A stretch of DNA of 9,342 nucleotides from Planctomycetota bacterium (GCA_027295435.1 JAPUKX010000329.1:1-9342); one strand, 5' to 3'. Shown: positions 1-6,527, counted from the stretch's first letter. A program made the numbers and translations. Notes: generated from the letters alone by a model not told the origin.

Positions 1-1
1 C

Positions 2-370
2 TCCACCGTACGCATCGATTGCGATGCCTCGCTTGGCGAGCTTGATCTCGAGACAGTCAGGCGAATCGCGTTGCTGTCACCCTTCGGGCGAGCCAACCCC
101 AGACCGACGCTTCGCATTCGCAGCGCAACGCTTGCCGGGCCGCCAAGGCAGATTGGCGCCAACGGCCGGCATCTAGCCTTGAGTCTGCGCCAGGACGAGC
201 CGACCGGTCGCCGGTGGCTGCGCTGCGTGTGGTGGAACGCGGGCGCGCTCGCGGCTGATCTCGCTGCGGGCATGTGCCTCGACGCCATCATCGAGCCCAA
301 GGTCAACACCTACAACGGCCGCACGAACGTCGAAGCGGAGCTGCGCGACGTACGAATCTGTCAAACATGA
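2..370 (+). CDS. recJ: RecJ-type single-stranded-DNA-specific exonuclease, C-terminal end (5' part outside window)
   Basis: The frame is open from the left edge (first whole codon at 2) to a TGA at 368-370, giving the last 122 residues of a longer protein. RecJ degrades single-stranded DNA 5'->3' in recombination and mismatch/base-excision repair in the cytoplasm. The visible part matches the RecJ C-terminal OB-fold region: a segment reading RIALLSPFGRANPRP, then a G-N-G-R-H-L-A-L strand, a W-R/W-W-N strand pair and the closing pattern N-T-Y-N-G-R-T-N-V-E-A-E-L-R-D-V, which resembles the family's usual last 'N.f.G...v.l.v.DI' strand. The DHH catalytic domain is not in the window, so activity cannot be judged. 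A TTG at 71 is in frame but lies inside the domain, so it is not a real start. The gene ends 13 bases before the stop of the convergent methionine sulfoxide reductase gene. Confidence 0.82.
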   Translation, partial: STVRIDCDASLGELDLETVRRIALLSPFGRANPRPTLRIRSATLAGPPRQIGANGRHLALSLRQDEPTGRRWLRCVWWNAGALAADLAAGMCLDAIIEPKVNTYNGRTNVEAELRDVRICQT

Positions 371-383
371 GACGGTCTTCCCC

Positions 384-887
384 TCAGCCCCCGGCTCTGC
401 CGGAGGGTTCCCCTGCTCCCGGCAACAACCCCGCCGCCTCAAGCACACGTCGCAGGCCGCGGTCATCGGAGTCGTCGAATGCCGCGATCTCGTGCGAATC
501 AAGGTCAAGGACGGCCCAGGCCGCACCGGTTTCGTCGATCAACGGCACCGCAATCTCCGACCGGTCGCGCGGATCGCAAGCGACGTAGTCATCACCGAGC
601 TCGCGCACGTTCCGGACAATACGTGTTGTGCGGAACCGCAACGCCTGGCCACACACGCCATGCAAGCCGATCGGTGAACAGGCGGGTTTGTCCCGGCACG
701 GTCCCAGCACGAGCCGCTGATCGTCCGGCTGGCCCGGCTGATCAAGATATAACCCGACCCACGACACACCCTTGTCGTGCAGCGCGGCCCATAGCGCGTC
801 CACCACCGCCCGCATGCGTTGCTGGCACGGACCGGACGGGACCAGGCCCGCAGCGATCCCTGAAAAATCACGTTTCGGCGCAGGCAT
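384..887 (-). CDS. msrC: GAF-domain free methionine-(R)-sulfoxide reductase (fRMsr)
   Basis: A single GAF domain of 167 residues, the usual size for fRMsr enzymes such as E. coli YebR/MsrC. These cytoplasmic enzymes reduce free L-methionine-(R)-sulfoxide using thioredoxin. Family marks are all visible: SWVGLYL (42-48), LGP near 61, the ACxxI-like Cys70, GVCG with Cys79, YVACD with Cys104, SEIAVPL (110-116) and the VLDLDS strand (126-131). The three cysteines correspond to the resolving/catalytic trio of YebR (Cys84, Cys94, Cys118), so the protein is probably active rather than only a ligand-binding GAF. One residue is missing between the first two cysteines and one is added before the third; there is also an extra Cys64 and a Gly/Pro-rich tail after about 154. 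The ATG at 885-887 is preceded by GAGGG about 10 bases upstream. The gene is separate from the signalling operon and has its own leader (888-1119). Confidence 0.85.
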   Translation of the reverse strand: MPAPKRDFSGIAAGLVPSGPCQQRMRAVVDALWAALHDKGVSWVGLYLDQPGQPDDQRLVLGPCRDKPACSPIGLHGVCGQALRFRTTRIVRNVRELGDDYVACDPRDRSEIAVPLIDETGAAWAVLDLDSHEIAAFDDSDDRGLRRVLEAAGLLPGAGEPSGRAGG

Positions 888-1014
888 TCAGGTAAACCCT
901 CAAGCGGTCGCGGCTCAAGTGTAGCGATTTGACGAGCCGCACACGTCAGTACTGGGTCTCGGTGCGTCCAGTCCCCCAAGGCTTAGCCTGCTCACCACAG
1001 AGCGAAAGCAGCAA

Positions 1015-1039
1015 GGTGGTACGCCCGCGGGTTACCACC
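1015..1039. repeat. alternative inverted repeat overlapping the main hairpin
   Basis: GGTGGTA (1015-1021) can pair with TACCACC (1033-1039), leaving an 11-base loop. It shares bases 1033-1039 with the loop and right arm of the 1025-1044 hairpin, so the two stems cannot form together. A further ACCAC at 994-998 could also pair with GTGGT at 1016-1020. This could be an attenuator-like switch in the reductase leader or just a by-product of short repeated words; the sequence alone does not decide. Confidence 0.4.
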
Positions 1040-1044
1040 CGCGG
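1025..1044. repeat. perfect inverted repeat, 8-bp GC-rich stem with 4-base loop
   Basis: Left arm CCGCGGGT (1025-1032), loop TACC (1033-1036), right arm ACCCGCGG (1037-1044). It sits about 75 bases past the stop of the gspF-like gene and could stop or stabilise the operon transcript. No T-run follows on the minus strand (the next bases read GCGTACCACC), so a classical rho-independent terminator is not supported. A REP-like dispersed palindrome is the alternative. Confidence 0.6.
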
Positions 1045-1091
1045 CTAGGGACTTCGTCGCGCTCCGTTGCCTCCGTCCGTTCGTTCCTTGA

Positions 1092-1115
1092 TGCCTTGGT
1101 GCCTTGGTGCCTTCG
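1092..1115. repeat. short tandem repeat, unit TGCCTTGG
   Basis: Three adjacent 8-base units: TGCCTTGG (1092-1099), TGCCTTGG (1100-1107) and TGCCTTCG (1108-1115), with a weaker TTCCTTGA just before (1084-1091). The repeat ends five bases before the stop codon of the gspF-like gene. On the coding strand of the operon it reads as CCAAGGCA repeats directly after the stop. Confidence 0.7.
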
Positions 1116-1119
1116 CCGC

Positions 1120-2364
1120 TTATCCGCCGGCCATGACCTTGCCCATGCTGAAGATCGGCAGCAGTAGGGCCAGGGCGAGGCCGCCGATGACCACACCCAT
1201 AAACATAATCATGACCGGCTCGATGAAGGCGGTGACCTGCTTGACTGTGGAATCAAGCTCTTCCTGGCTGAACTCCGCGATCCGCTCCATGACCTTACTG
1301 AGTTGGCCGGACCGCTCACCAGCGGCGATCATCGAGGAGACATTGGGCGGAATGAACGAACAGGCAAAGGTCGCGTCGCTGATCTGCTGGCCCTTTCGCA
1401 CTCCGTCCTCCATGGAATCCCACAGCTCCGCGTAATAGACGTTGCCTGTGACTCCCCGACAGATGTCGATGATGTCCAGGAGATTGACGCCGGCCGCCAT
1501 CAACGTGGCCATGGTTCTCGTCGTCCGGGTGATGTACAAGTGGCCGAACATCCCCCGCACGCCGGGGCAGTGGAGGCGGATCCAGTCGCACACACGTCGG
1601 CCGGAGGGCTTTTTGACCCAAATGACCAGCGCGACGATGACGGCCGTCAAGACCGGGCCGTACCACATGTACTGCGTGGTAACGAACTCACTAAGACCCA
1701 GCAGAATCCTGGTCGGCGTCGGGAGCGTGGCTGCTCGCTGGTCGTAGATTCTGGCAAAGCGAGGCAACACGAACGACATCAGGAACACCGTCATCGCGAT
1801 ACCCGAAATCATCATGAAGATCGGGTAGCTCAGGGCTCCTTTGATCTGCTTGGCCGTGCGGCGCTCCTTGGCGAGGTAATCACCGACTCGCCCCAACATC
1901 GTGGCCATGGTTCCCGAGGCTTCGGAGGCTCGCATCAGGCTAATCATCATCCCTGGGAAGACGCTCGGCCACTTCGCCGCAGCCGCTGACAGCGGTTCGC
2001 CGCTGTGGATGTCGTCGCGGAGCACCTCAAGAACTCCGCGGAATTCCTTTCGAGGCGTCTGCTGGCAGAATGAATCGAGCGCTTCAGCGAGCGGGACGCC
2101 GGTGTCAAGCATCACTGACAACTGCTGACAGAAACTAATGACGTCCTCTCGTTTGACGCTCTTGGCGGCCTCGCTGCGGCGGATTTGCTGTTCATCCAGC
2201 TCGGGAACCGCCCGCATTGGGTTTTCTTCGACTTCGAAGACGAAGCTGCCCTCGGCTCGGAGGCGAGCACTGACATCGTCGGCACTGGAGGCAACCATCG
2301 ACCCGGTGACGACGGCGCCGTTGCTGTCCCGAGCCTTGTAGGTGTATGTGCTCTGCGCAGGCAT
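1120..2364 (-). CDS. gspF: Type II secretion / type IV pilus inner-membrane platform protein (GspF/PilC family)
   Basis: This 414-residue protein is the inner-membrane platform that couples the cytoplasmic ATPase to (pseudo)pilin assembly; the length fits the family (about 400). The N-terminus (TYTYKARDSNG...GSMVA) is the usual GspF/PilC opening. Two T2SSF repeats follow, about 75-200 and 280-402, each with the conserved acidic/glycine loop (EASGTM at 148-153, GERSGQL at 349-355). Hydrophobic segments lie near 178-201, 233-250 and 379-404, giving the family's three-helix topology. Upstream in-frame starts exist: GTG at 2377-2379 and ATG at 2374-2376 (TGATG overlap with the ATPase stop). I chose the ATG at 2362-2364 because GGGAGGGG lies just before it and MPAQSTYTYKARD matches how family members begin; the 12-15 extra bases are uncertain. 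It is the last gene of the run. GspF versus PilC cannot be separated without the pilin genes. Confidence 0.93.
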   Translation of the reverse strand: MPAQSTYTYKARDSNGAVVTGSMVASSADDVSARLRAEGSFVFEVEENPMRAVPELDEQQIRRSEAAKSVKREDVISFCQQLSVMLDTGVPLAEALDSFCQQTPRKEFRGVLEVLRDDIHSGEPLSAAAAKWPSVFPGMMISLMRASEASGTMATMLGRVGDYLAKERRTAKQIKGALSYPIFMMISGIAMTVFLMSFVLPRFARIYDQRAATLPTPTRILLGLSEFVTTQYMWYGPVLTAVIVALVIWVKKPSGRRVCDWIRLHCPGVRGMFGHLYITRTTRTMATLMAAGVNLLDIIDICRGVTGNVYYAELWDSMEDGVRKGQQISDATFACSFIPPNVSSMIAAGERSGQLSKVMERIAEFSQEELDSTVKQVTAFIEPVMIMFMGVVIGGLALALLLPIFSMGKVMAGG

Positions 2365-2374
2365 CGCCCCTCCC
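2365..2374 (-). promoter_or_regulatory. Shine-Dalgarno site deciding the gspF-like start
   Basis: On the minus strand a purine run containing GGAGG (2373-2369) sits 4 bases before the ATG at 2362-2364. No such motif precedes the alternative GTG (2379) or ATG (2376), which would depend on coupling to the ATPase stop at 2376-2378. The spacing is short, so re-initiation from the overlapping stop remains possible. Confidence 0.5.
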
Positions 2375-2375
2375 A

Positions 2376-4124
2376 TCACATGCTGGTGACGTAGAAGACC
2401 TCCTCAGCAGTGGTGAGCCCACCCTGTACCTTTTCCATGCCGTCCGCGCGCAGCGTGACGAAACCGTTTTTGGCAAGCATTTCCCTCAGCTCCTGGAGGC
2501 TTGCGCCTCTGGCAACGGCTGCAAGCAGAATCTCATCGGGAATCATCAGCTCGAAGATGCCGATCCGCCCGGCAAAGCCCGTTCCCCGGCAGCGGGTGCA
2601 GCCCTGTCCACGATAGAGACATTCGACCGTGCCGCAGTAGTGCTCCACCGCCTCTCGGATCGCTTGCTCAGGTTCGTAGGACTCCTTACAGTGGGGGCAG
2701 ATTTTGCGAACCAACCTTTGGGCGAGGACGCCGCGAAGCGTCGCCGCAACCAGATAGGGCTCAACGCCGAGGTTGATCAACCGGGTGACCGCGCTGGGGG
2801 CGTCATTCGTATGGAGGGTGGAGAAAGCCAGATGTCCCGTCAGGGCCGCCTGAGTGGTCACGGAGGCGGTCTCCCCGTCGCGAATCTCCCCCACCATCAT
2901 GATGTCGGGGTCTTGCCGCAGCATCGATCGCATCGCCGCCGCGAAGGTGAATCCCGCCTTCTCGTTCACCTGCGTTTGGTTGATCCCGGGGATGCTCGCT
3001 TCGATGGGATCTTCGACCGTGGAGATGTTCAGCTCATCGGAGTTCAGCAGACTGAGCACGGAATACAGCGTCGTCGATTTGCCCGAGCCGGTCGGACCGG
3101 TCACCAACACGACACCGTTGGGCTGACGGACGAGCTCCTTCCATGCCTCGAACATCTGGCGCGAGAAGCCGAGCTTGTCCAGCGAGACAATGGAGGTTCG
3201 ATGATCGATGATGCGGATGACCACCTTCTCTCCGAACTTTCCCGGCATGGTGGAGACGCGAAGATCAATCGGCCGGCCCTCCATCAACGTGTGGATGTCG
3301 CCGTCCTGTGGAAGACGCCGCTCGGAGATATCCAGGTTGGACATGATCTTGATACGGCTGGTGATCGCCGCGTGCATCTGATAGGGTGGCATGAGCTTTT
3401 CAAACAAACGCCCGTCAACGCGGTAACGGACGCGAAGACGGTGATCATCAGGTTCGATGTGGATGTCTGATGCCCCGTCCTGCACCGCTGAAAAGATCAA
3501 GTAGTTCACCAGCTTGACCACGGGACTCCGGCCGGCAACCTCCTCCAGGTCCGCAAGTTCGGTGACCTGTTTCTCGATGATGCTGAAGTCCGCGTCATCA
3601 ATATCCTCATAAATATCGTCGATCACAAAGACGTTGGCGGCCGGGAGATACGCTTGCAGCGACGCCTCGATCTCCGCGGTGGTCGTCGCCACAATCTGCA
3701 CCTCGTGCCCGGTCAGTCGTTGAATCTCTTCGACCAAGAACAGGTTGGCGGGTTCGGAGACCGCGACGGTCAACACGTCCCGAACGAGGAACAGCGGCAG
3801 AAGGCTGTGCTCTTCCAGAAATTCGCGCGGCAGTAGTTCAACGACCTTCGGATCAGCGATCTTGGCCGCCTGCGTGACAAACGGCACGCCATATCCCTCG
3901 GCCAGGACTTCGATCACCTGCTCGTCGGTGACGAAGTTCAGATCCACCAAGACTTCGCCCAGGAGTTTCTTGTGGCCCTTTTGGGCCTGGTGCTCCAGGG
4001 CTTCGTCAAGCTGTTTGGCGGTGATGTGCCCCTTGTCGATGAGCGCCTCGCCGACCTGAAGCCATGGACCGACGTCAAGCGTTGAATGAGTGCTTTCCTT
4101 CTGATTCATCGTACGTTGGTCCAT
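2376..4124 (-). CDS. gspE: GspE/PilB-type assembly ATPase of type II secretion / type IV pilus
   Basis: This 582-residue cytoplasmic ATPase would power (pseudo)pilus assembly with the GspF/PilC-like protein coded next. Residues about 20-160 form an N-terminal MshEN/T2SSE_N region with two LG-containing repeats (QVGEALIDKG at 23-32; LLGEVLVD at 54-61). The ATPase core shows Walker A GPTGSGKS (343-350), an Asp box around VEDPIE (370-375), Walker B/VGEIRD (405-416, Glu413) and the His box TGHLAFSTLHTNDA (429-442). The zinc-type tetracysteine motif is intact: Cys476, Cys479, Cys509, Cys512. All catalytic motifs are present, so it should be active as an extension-type ATPase; the N-terminal region and tetracysteine argue against a PilT-type retraction ATPase. 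The ATG at 4122-4124 lies 1 base after the STAS stop. A TTG at 4154 would overlap the STAS gene, and an ATG at 4109 is also possible; none has a strong Shine-Dalgarno, so the start is less certain than the family. Confidence 0.94.
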   Translation of the reverse strand: MDQRTMNQKESTHSTLDVGPWLQVGEALIDKGHITAKQLDEALEHQAQKGHKKLLGEVLVDLNFVTDEQVIEVLAEGYGVPFVTQAAKIADPKVVELLPREFLEEHSLLPLFLVRDVLTVAVSEPANLFLVEEIQRLTGHEVQIVATTTAEIEASLQAYLPAANVFVIDDIYEDIDDADFSIIEKQVTELADLEEVAGRSPVVKLVNYLIFSAVQDGASDIHIEPDDHRLRVRYRVDGRLFEKLMPPYQMHAAITSRIKIMSNLDISERRLPQDGDIHTLMEGRPIDLRVSTMPGKFGEKVVIRIIDHRTSIVSLDKLGFSRQMFEAWKELVRQPNGVVLVTGPTGSGKSTTLYSVLSLLNSDELNISTVEDPIEASIPGINQTQVNEKAGFTFAAAMRSMLRQDPDIMMVGEIRDGETASVTTQAALTGHLAFSTLHTNDAPSAVTRLINLGVEPYLVAATLRGVLAQRLVRKICPHCKESYEPEQAIREAVEHYCGTVECLYRGQGCTRCRGTGFAGRIGIFELMIPDEILLAAVARGASLQELREMLAKNGFVTLRADGMEKVQGGLTTAEEVFYVTSM

Positions 4125-4125
4125 A

Positions 4126-4461
4126 TCAGCGCAGACTCTTAGCGGCGGATTCAATGCTGTCGTGAATGTTGAAGCGCTTATCCAGCCGGGTGATCACGAG
4201 TATCTTGCGGACCGTCTCATTCGGACTGACGAGACGGAGCTGTCCGCCACGCTCCGAGGCCTCGTCGATGATCCACAGCAACGCCTCCAGCCCCGCCGAA
4301 TCGACGAACGTCAGGTACTCCATGTTGAGCACGACATCGCGGATGCCGGCTGTAAACCGCTCCTGACAGGATCGTCGCAAGCCATCGGCCTGGTCAACGG
4401 TCAGCTCGCCACTGATCGTCAGCACAGTAATCGTCTCATGATCTTCATAGCTGAGCTTCAT
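4126..4461 (-). CDS. STAS-domain protein, anti-sigma-factor-antagonist type
   Basis: A compact 111-residue STAS domain of the SpoIIAA/RsbV kind, with no other domain. Such proteins work in the cytoplasm by partner switching: the unphosphorylated form binds an anti-sigma or related kinase, and phosphorylation of one serine releases it. The strand TVLTISGEL (12-20), the VVLNMEYL strand (43-50) and the signature DSAGLEALL (54-62) are clear; Ser55 is the expected phosphorylation site. The ATG at 4459-4461 overlaps the stop of the HD-GYP gene as ATGA, and GAGGAG (4475-4470) lies 8 bases upstream, so the start is well fixed and translation is probably coupled. No HATPase_c serine kinase (RsbW/SpoIIAB type) or PP2C phosphatase is coded in the window, so its partner is unknown. 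Its place between a c-di-GMP enzyme and the secretion ATPase suggests a role in that system. Confidence 0.9.
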   Translation of the reverse strand: MKLSYEDHETITVLTISGELTVDQADGLRRSCQERFTAGIRDVVLNMEYLTFVDSAGLEALLWIIDEASERGGQLRLVSPNETVRKILVITRLDKRFNIHDSIESAAKSLR

Positions 4462-6110
4462 GCGGCCTGCTCCTCGTCCTGCGCGGCCTTCTTCTCGCCG
4501 GCTCGATGCTCGGCGAACAGGCGGTCGTACCCGCTGAAATCGATCCGAACGAACACGGGCGCGAACTCAGGATCGAACTGCGTCCCGGCACACTCCATAA
4601 TCTCTTGAAGCACCTCCGCGCGCGAGAGCGCCGGACGATACGTGCGGGTCGAACTCATGGCGTCAAATGCGTCCGCCAGCGCGATCATGCGGGCGACCTT
4701 GGGGATGCGATCACCGCAAAGACCCTCGGGATAGCCCTGGCCGTCCCACCGCTCATGGTGGTAGAGCACGCCGGGAAGGATGTCCCGAAGTTGGGGGATA
4801 TCCTTGAGGATGCGGTGACCGATTTCGGGATGCTGCCGCATCCAGGCGAACTCCTCCTCGGTGAGTCGTCCGGGCTTCGTGAGCACCGATTCGGGCACGC
4901 CAATCTTGCCCACGTCATGCACAACGCCGGCGATATGCATCCGGCTGACCGTGTGCTCATCGAGGCCCATCGCTTCAGCCAGTTGTTGCGTCAGATGCGC
5001 GACGCGCTGGGAGTGACCGCAAGTGTATGTGTCCTTTGCATCGATGGAAGCCGTCAGCGCTTCGAGGGTGCCGAGGAACATCGCGTTGAGGTCGTCGTAT
5101 AGCGCCGCGTTCTCGAGGAAGATGCTCATGTGGGATGCAGTCGCGCCGAGCAGTTTCAAATCCACGTTTGACGCGGTCGTGTCCGGCCCCTGCTTCTCAC
5201 CCGCAATGAGCAGGCCGATCACCTTCCCGTCGCGGCTGACCGGGTGGACCAGAACGGATTTCCCGAGCTGGGCATACTTGGCGTGCAGGGGGTTGGTTGC
5301 GGGCTCAAGCACGATTGGCGCATCAGGCTTCACCTCGGCCAAGATGTTGCGGGTCAACTCCCGAAGCTGGGATTCCGGCTGGCCCGGATCGCCCGCGATG
5401 ATCAGCCGGCCGGCAAGCTTTTTGAGCCTCTCCCGATCGTCCGCCAGCTGCGCGCCGATCCATGCATAGGGCAGCGTAGCGAGCAACTCTTCGCAGGCGA
5501 TGGTCACAAACCGCTCCGGCTGATCCACCACCGACATGCTTTGGATGATCGTGTAGAGAAGGTTGATTTCTTCGTACGACTCGGCAAGCTGCTGCCCCAC
5601 GCTCTCCATCGCCTGGCTGTCGGAGATTCGTTTCCAGTGATCCTCAATCGCGTGGCTCACCATCACCGCTGTTCTGCTGACATCCGACGCGCCGACCGGC
5701 GGAAGGTCGGCCAGCATGTGTCGAATGACCTCGAAGTCCGCGCGTGCGGCCTGGCACATCGCCGAGAGCTGCTCGCAGTCCAGGAAGCGCTCGGTGAGGA
5801 TCACCGCCAGGGCATAGCCCGTTCGGCGTCGGCGATTGGTCCTGGGGATCGGCGAGAGCCAACAACCAGGAAAGAGCTCCACCGGCATCGGCGTGCTTTG
5901 CTGGGACCAGGCCGCAGCTGCCTGACGGACAGCGCTGGTGAAGATGGCGGCCGGGCAGAACAGATCGGCCAGCCAATCTGTGCCCGGCTGAGGCCGGGAG
6001 ACCAGCCCGCCTGCCTTGTCGCAGTCAAGCAGCAGCAGCCCCACCTGCCGGAGTCTCTGTCGCAGCTGGTGGGCGAGCTTGGCATCGAGATGGGTGTCGC
6101 TATGGCTCAC
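4458..6110 (-). CDS. GAF-HD-GYP protein, probable cyclic di-GMP phosphodiesterase
   Basis: A 550-residue cytoplasmic protein without obvious membrane segments. Residues 1-170 form a region I do not recognise, with cysteines at 30, 52, 83, 112 and 119. A helical linker (about 165-195) leads to a GAF-like domain (about 195-335, ending in SHMSIFLENAALYDDL) and then an HD-GYP domain (about 345-525). The HD-GYP domain has its metal/catalytic residues: GHS with His366, HDVGKIG with His398-Asp399 and Lys402, QHPEIG with His428, YHHERWDGQGYPEGL with His451-His452 and Gly459-Tyr460-Pro461, and LADAFDAM with Asp480. The family hydrolyses cyclic di-GMP. The GTG start (6108-6110) overlaps the receiver gene stop as GTGA and has GGAGG (6119-6115) 4 bases upstream. 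It has no receiver domain of its own, unlike RpfG; a separate receiver is coded just before it. Its stop overlaps the STAS start. Confidence 0.93.
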   Translation of the reverse strand: MSHSDTHLDAKLAHQLRQRLRQVGLLLLDCDKAGGLVSRPQPGTDWLADLFCPAAIFTSAVRQAAAAWSQQSTPMPVELFPGCWLSPIPRTNRRRRTGYALAVILTERFLDCEQLSAMCQAARADFEVIRHMLADLPPVGASDVSRTAVMVSHAIEDHWKRISDSQAMESVGQQLAESYEEINLLYTIIQSMSVVDQPERFVTIACEELLATLPYAWIGAQLADDRERLKKLAGRLIIAGDPGQPESQLRELTRNILAEVKPDAPIVLEPATNPLHAKYAQLGKSVLVHPVSRDGKVIGLLIAGEKQGPDTTASNVDLKLLGATASHMSIFLENAALYDDLNAMFLGTLEALTASIDAKDTYTCGHSQRVAHLTQQLAEAMGLDEHTVSRMHIAGVVHDVGKIGVPESVLTKPGRLTEEEFAWMRQHPEIGHRILKDIPQLRDILPGVLYHHERWDGQGYPEGLCGDRIPKVARMIALADAFDAMSSTRTYRPALSRAEVLQEIMECAGTQFDPEFAPVFVRIDFSGYDRLFAEHRAGEKKAAQDEEQAA

Positions 6111-6520
6111 GCTGCCTCCGGCCCCAGTCGCTTTGTCTGATCGCCGCCTGCCTCGGTTGCCAGCAAATCCTCAACAAGTTGAAGCACTGATCGCGGGCTG
6201 AACGGCTTGCTGAGGACCCCCTTGATGTTGCCGATCTTCAGGTCCTCCTCATCCAGCGCATAGCCGCGGGCGGTGAGGATCAATACGGGAATGTGTGCCG
6301 TGGGTGCATTGCCCGCCAGCGCCCGGCACAACTCCAACCCGGTCATGTACGGCATCTGAAAGTCGGTGATGATGAGATCGGGCAAATCCTGACACGCCAT
6401 CTCAAAGGCCTCTTCGCCATCAACCGCGGTACTGACCTCAAGTCCCGCGTTACCAAGCTTGACCGAGAGCACATGCAGAATGTGTGCCTCGTCATCAACC
6501 ACAAGGATTCGAGAAGCCAT
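6107..6520 (-). CDS. Single-domain response regulator (CheY-like receiver)
   Basis: The 137-residue protein is one receiver (REC) domain with no DNA-binding or enzymatic output. Receiver residues are complete: acidic pair Asp9-Asp10 in LVVDDE, phosphoacceptor Asp53 in LIITDFQMP, Thr83 in ILTARG and Lys105 in LSKPF. It should be phosphorylated by the histidine kinase coded 15 bases upstream and act by protein contact. The obvious candidate partner is the HD-GYP protein, whose GTG start overlaps this gene's stop. The ATG at 6518-6520 is chosen over the in-frame TTG one codon earlier because AGGAG (6532-6528) lies 7 bases before the ATG and the protein then starts MASRILVVDDE. After the domain (about 122) there is only a short polar tail. 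Confidence 0.94.
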   Translation of the reverse strand: MASRILVVDDEAHILHVLSVKLGNAGLEVSTAVDGEEAFEMACQDLPDLIITDFQMPYMTGLELCRALAGNAPTAHIPVLILTARGYALDEEDLKIGNIKGVLSKPFSPRSVLQLVEDLLATEAGGDQTKRLGPEAA

Positions 6521-6527
6521 CAACTCT

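Larger units (their letters stand above)
888..1119. other. non-coding gap between the ATPase/platform operon end and the msrC-like gene
   Basis: This 232-base stretch lies downstream of the last operon gene and upstream of the methionine sulfoxide reductase gene, both on the minus strand. It must therefore hold the end of the operon transcript and probably the promoter or leader of the reductase gene. I see a strong hairpin (1025-1044), an overlapping alternative stem (1015-1039), a small palindrome (979-989) and an 8-base tandem repeat (1092-1115). I see no T-run that would make a classical intrinsic terminator and no convincing -35/-10 pair. Open frames crossing it have no recognisable protein character. 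Confidence 0.6.

Noticed and set aside
391..403. Small hairpin CCGGC-TCT-GCCGG just after recJ as a terminator
   Set aside because: Only a 5-bp stem, no T-run follows, and it lies inside the coding end of the opposite gene.
900..960. Promoter for the msrC-like gene (a TACACT-like -10 on the minus strand)
   Set aside because: No acceptable -35 element at the right spacing; in GC-rich DNA a single weak hexamer is not enough to call.
1025..1044. Rho-independent terminator call for the strong hairpin
   Set aside because: The stem is good but no T-run follows on either strand, so it is listed only as an inverted repeat.
1067..1435. 122-residue plus-strand open frame crossing the intergenic gap
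   Set aside because: Most of it is antisense to the gspF-like gene, and the intergenic part is made of the TGCCTTGG repeat; no protein family character.
2346..3470. 374-residue plus-strand open frame
   Set aside because: It lies opposite the gspE-like gene with its clear Walker and Cys motifs. The translation is rich in R, H, D and G with no domain pattern, as expected for an antisense shadow in GC-rich DNA.
4125..4154. TTG start at 4154 for the ATPase
   Set aside because: It would overlap the STAS gene by 29 bases, has no Shine-Dalgarno, and the added residues do not belong to the MshEN region.
5244..6140. 298-residue plus-strand open frame
   Set aside because: Antisense to the HD-GYP gene, with no recognisable motif; the minus-strand product has an intact catalytic domain.
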